Assembly (NCBI GenBank): GCA_001586965.3
Contig: LUCW03001058.1
Coordinates: 1-42,500, forward strand
Direction: 5' to 3'
DNA length: 42,500 bases
Source of the DNA: Sphaeroforma sirkka
Taxonomy: Eukaryota; Opisthokonta; Ichthyosporea; Ichthyophonida
Position 1 is the first letter of the stretch. The number at the start of each line of letters is the position of its first letter. Made by a program: the position numbers and the translations under genes. The notes beneath the pieces are model-generated. The model was not told where the DNA came from and searched no databases. It was given only the letters and a program-made list of their open reading frames with translations. Shown piece after piece: positions 39,682 through 42,500 of the stretch.

Positions 39682-42500
39682 TGCATGTATGTAATATGTA
39701 TATATGTATATAATAGTATATTAATGTATATGTACAATTTATATCAATAATAATATTCTATTGATTTGATAATATGCAATAATGTAATACAATACACATA
39801 TGTGTATAAATATATGCAATAATGCCAATGTATAATGTATATGTAATACAATATGTATGTAATAATAATAATGTGTATGTATGTACTATATCAATAATGT
39901 GTAATGCCAATAATAATAATATAATAATAATATGCCAATAATAATAATAGTAATATGTAATAATAATGCATGTAATATGTATAATAATATGTACCAATAT
40001 AATATGGTAATAACCAATATGTATGTAATAATATATGATGTATGTAATAATAATATAATAACCATATCAATAAATATGTAATAATATGTATATAATATAA
40101 TAATAATATATAATAATATATATATATATGTATGTAATATGCATAATGTATAATCATGTATGTAATATGTGCATCAATAATAATAATATAATAGCAATGC
40201 AATATGTGTAATAATAATAATAGTTCATGCATATGTATATGTATGTATGTATGTTGTTAATAGCATAATCATGTTATGATTGCGTTTGTGTAATATGTGT
40301 TTTAATAATAATAATTATGTATGTAATAATATGTAATATGTATAATAATAATAATAATAATATGTATATGTAATATGTGTAATAATATGTATGTAATGTA
40401 TGTATGTAATAGCAATAATATGTAATAATATGTCAATAATATAATAATATGTAATGCATGTATTAATAATAATAATAATAATAAGCGTAATAGCCATAGC
40501 CAATAATGTATGTTGTAATAAACGTTCATGTAATAATAAATATTATTTTCTGGGATAATAATATGTAATAATAATATAATGTAATAATATTTGCCAATGT
40601 AATAATAATATGTTGTATTAATATGGTAATAATATAATAATGATATGTATGTGTAATTGCCTGTATGTGTATATATGTAATAGCAATAATAATAACAGCA
40701 AATATGTTAATGTAGCCACCAATGTAATAATAATATGTAATGTTATGTATGCCAATAATAATAATCATATATGCATAATATAATATAATGTGTGTCAATG
40801 TGTAATAATCTGTGTGTGTAGCATGGCAACATGTGCACGTACTTGCAACGTATGTATTAGCCAATATTAATATAATAATAATGCAGCAATGCGGCTTCAG
40901 CCAATAATGTGTGTAATAATGTAATAATAATGTAATAATAATAATAATAATAATATATATAATGTGTATGTGTAATATGTGTGTGTAATAATAATAATAA
41001 TATGCATGTAATACGTGTTAATAATATGTCAATAATAATAATGGATTTGCAAGCAATAATATATGTGTAATGGCAGCCAATGTATGTAATATGTATGTAA
41101 TATTAATAATAATATGTAATGTACAGATAATAATAATGTGTGTAATAATACGTGCATAATATGTTCAACATAATAATATGTTTGTAATATATAATGTAGA
41201 TGTAATAATAATAACATGTAATCAATATGTAATATAATATCAGTAATAACATAATATATATAATAATAATATTATGTGTATGTAATAATAATATAATAAT
41301 AATGTTATACATATGAATAATTTGATAATAACCAATAACTGTAATATGTAACCAATAATGTATGTAATATATGTATGTCAACATGTAATATGTGTATGTA
41401 ATAATAATAATGTGTAATAATATCTAATAATGTATATTAAATTAATGTAAGTAATAATATAATAATAATAATGGCCATGTAACCAATATGTAATATCGTT
41501 AATAATCAATAATAGCCAATAATAATAATAATAATCAATAATAACAATAATAATTTATGCACACTTATAACACATGCATGCATGCACGCATAAGCAATGT
41601 GTAATGTGACGGCAGCAGCCAATGAATAATGTATGTAATCGTAATAATAATGCGTATGTGTATCAGCATGTAATAATAATAATGTGTAATAACAATACCA
41701 ATATGTACGTTCAGGGCATATATGTCTGTAAGTATAATAAATATGATAAATGCAATGATATATAATAACCAATACAGCAATGCAATAATGTAATGGTGGT
41801 AATATGTAATGTGTAATAATAACTGTAATAATATGTGTATAAACCAATAATCTTAATGGCATTATTAGCCATAATAATGTGGCATGGGTTCAATATATGT
41901 CAATGTATTGTAGCATGTGTATTCAAATATGTGGCCAATGTAATATGCGTAATAATAATAATATGTGTATTAATGATTAATAATGCGTAACAATAATAAT
42001 AATAGCGTATGCTCATAACCAACCAATGTGTATCGATGGCATATGCAGTAATAATGTAATAATAGCCTAATATCTTATATATGTTCAAATCGGATCAATA
42101 ATGCGCACGCACCGCACGCACGCACGCACGTACGCGCATGTTTGTATGGCCATGTAGCAATGTGTAATGTATACCAGATGCTCAATATGATTGTTAATAA
42201 CCGTAGCCAGTAATGTATTAATATAATAAGGGTTAGATCAGATGTTTGTGTGTGTAATAATAATAATAATGGCAATAACATATTGACGTAACAACGTAAT
42301 AATAATAATAATGGCATAATGTGAAAATGATGATACGTAGTAATAACCGTAATGGCTGTGTATATAATTTTATGTACGTCAGGTTTTTAAAGATGTCAAT
42401 GGCAATATGCGTATTAATGTAACTCCAGCCAATATCAATTGATATTAATAATATTGTGTATTGTGTAAAACCATGTCAACAATAATGTAATATACAATAA
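39476..42500. repeat. 3-kb degenerate TAA/TGTA repeat tract with recurrent CCAAT
   Basis: The tract is built from TAATAATAA, TGTAATATG and TATGTAATA words to the window's end. Cytosine is scarce on the plus strand and much of it falls in RCCAAT words, for example at 39,608, 39,825, 39,907, 39,935, 40,014, 40,594, 40,752, 40,901, 41,077, 41,352, 41,516, 41,844, 42,023 and 42,429. Short CA (39,652-39,680) and CGCACG (42,100-42,135) runs interrupt it. The many Tyr/Ile-rich minus-strand frames are artefacts of the TAA-poor complementary strand. Confidence 0.9.

Noticed and set aside
39354-42317. Long series of Tyr/Ile/Leu-rich minus-strand frames
   Set aside because: The complement of TAA/TGTA repeat has few stops; composition is repeat-driven, not membrane-protein genes.

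Overview
The window is nuclear DNA from an AT-rich, intron-bearing eukaryote. Host exons are joined by GT-AG introns, the intergenic DNA is loaded with microsatellites, and there is a Ty3/gypsy retrotransposon with a chromodomain. Nothing fixes the species. A unicellular eukaryote fits best; an ichthyosporean-like holozoan is a guess from gene style only.

Left part (1-14,900) is genic. The minus strand carries the 5' half of an ABCG/White-type half-transporter: five exons resolved, Walker A split by an intron, the gene running off the left edge. Next, also on the minus strand, is an intact single-exon DUF1295 / steroid-5-alpha-reductase-like membrane protein (5917-7044). On the plus strand is a two-exon TspO/MBR-like (tryptophan-rich sensory-type) membrane protein (12128-14899), whose 1.8 kb intron is almost wholly TA/CA microsatellite. 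The longest ABCG intron carries a similar TA block. The 5 kb between the second and third genes holds small repeats: a heptamer minisatellite, a 38-bp duplication, and diverged copies of a family marked by AACGTAAACGC or CGTTGCAACG.

Middle part (15,623-28,709, resuming 36,814-37,304) is a 13 kb satellite of roughly 140 monomers in two size classes, 98 bp and 71 bp. The classes differ by one 27-bp internal segment. Higher-order structure is visible: a 1.12 kb block present twice, a 169-bp dimer present four times in a row, and regionally enriched sequence variants. An 8.1 kb Ty3/gypsy chromovirus-like element (28,710-36,813, minus strand, 180-bp LTRs) sits inside the satellite. It is a broken fossil copy, with LTRs differing at 10 of 180 positions. 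Its long leader holds a 78-bp tandem duplication and what looks like a Ty1/copia RNase H tail remnant.

Right part (37,305-42,500) has no recognisable gene. It has a compound CA/TA microsatellite and then 3 kb of degenerate TAA/TGTA repeat in which CCAAT occurs about 25 times on the plus strand and was not seen on the other.

Overall the window looks like a passage from genes into repeat-dominated, probably heterochromatic DNA. The most novel items are the dual-length satellite with its nested chromodomain element and the strand-asymmetric CCAAT-rich tract.
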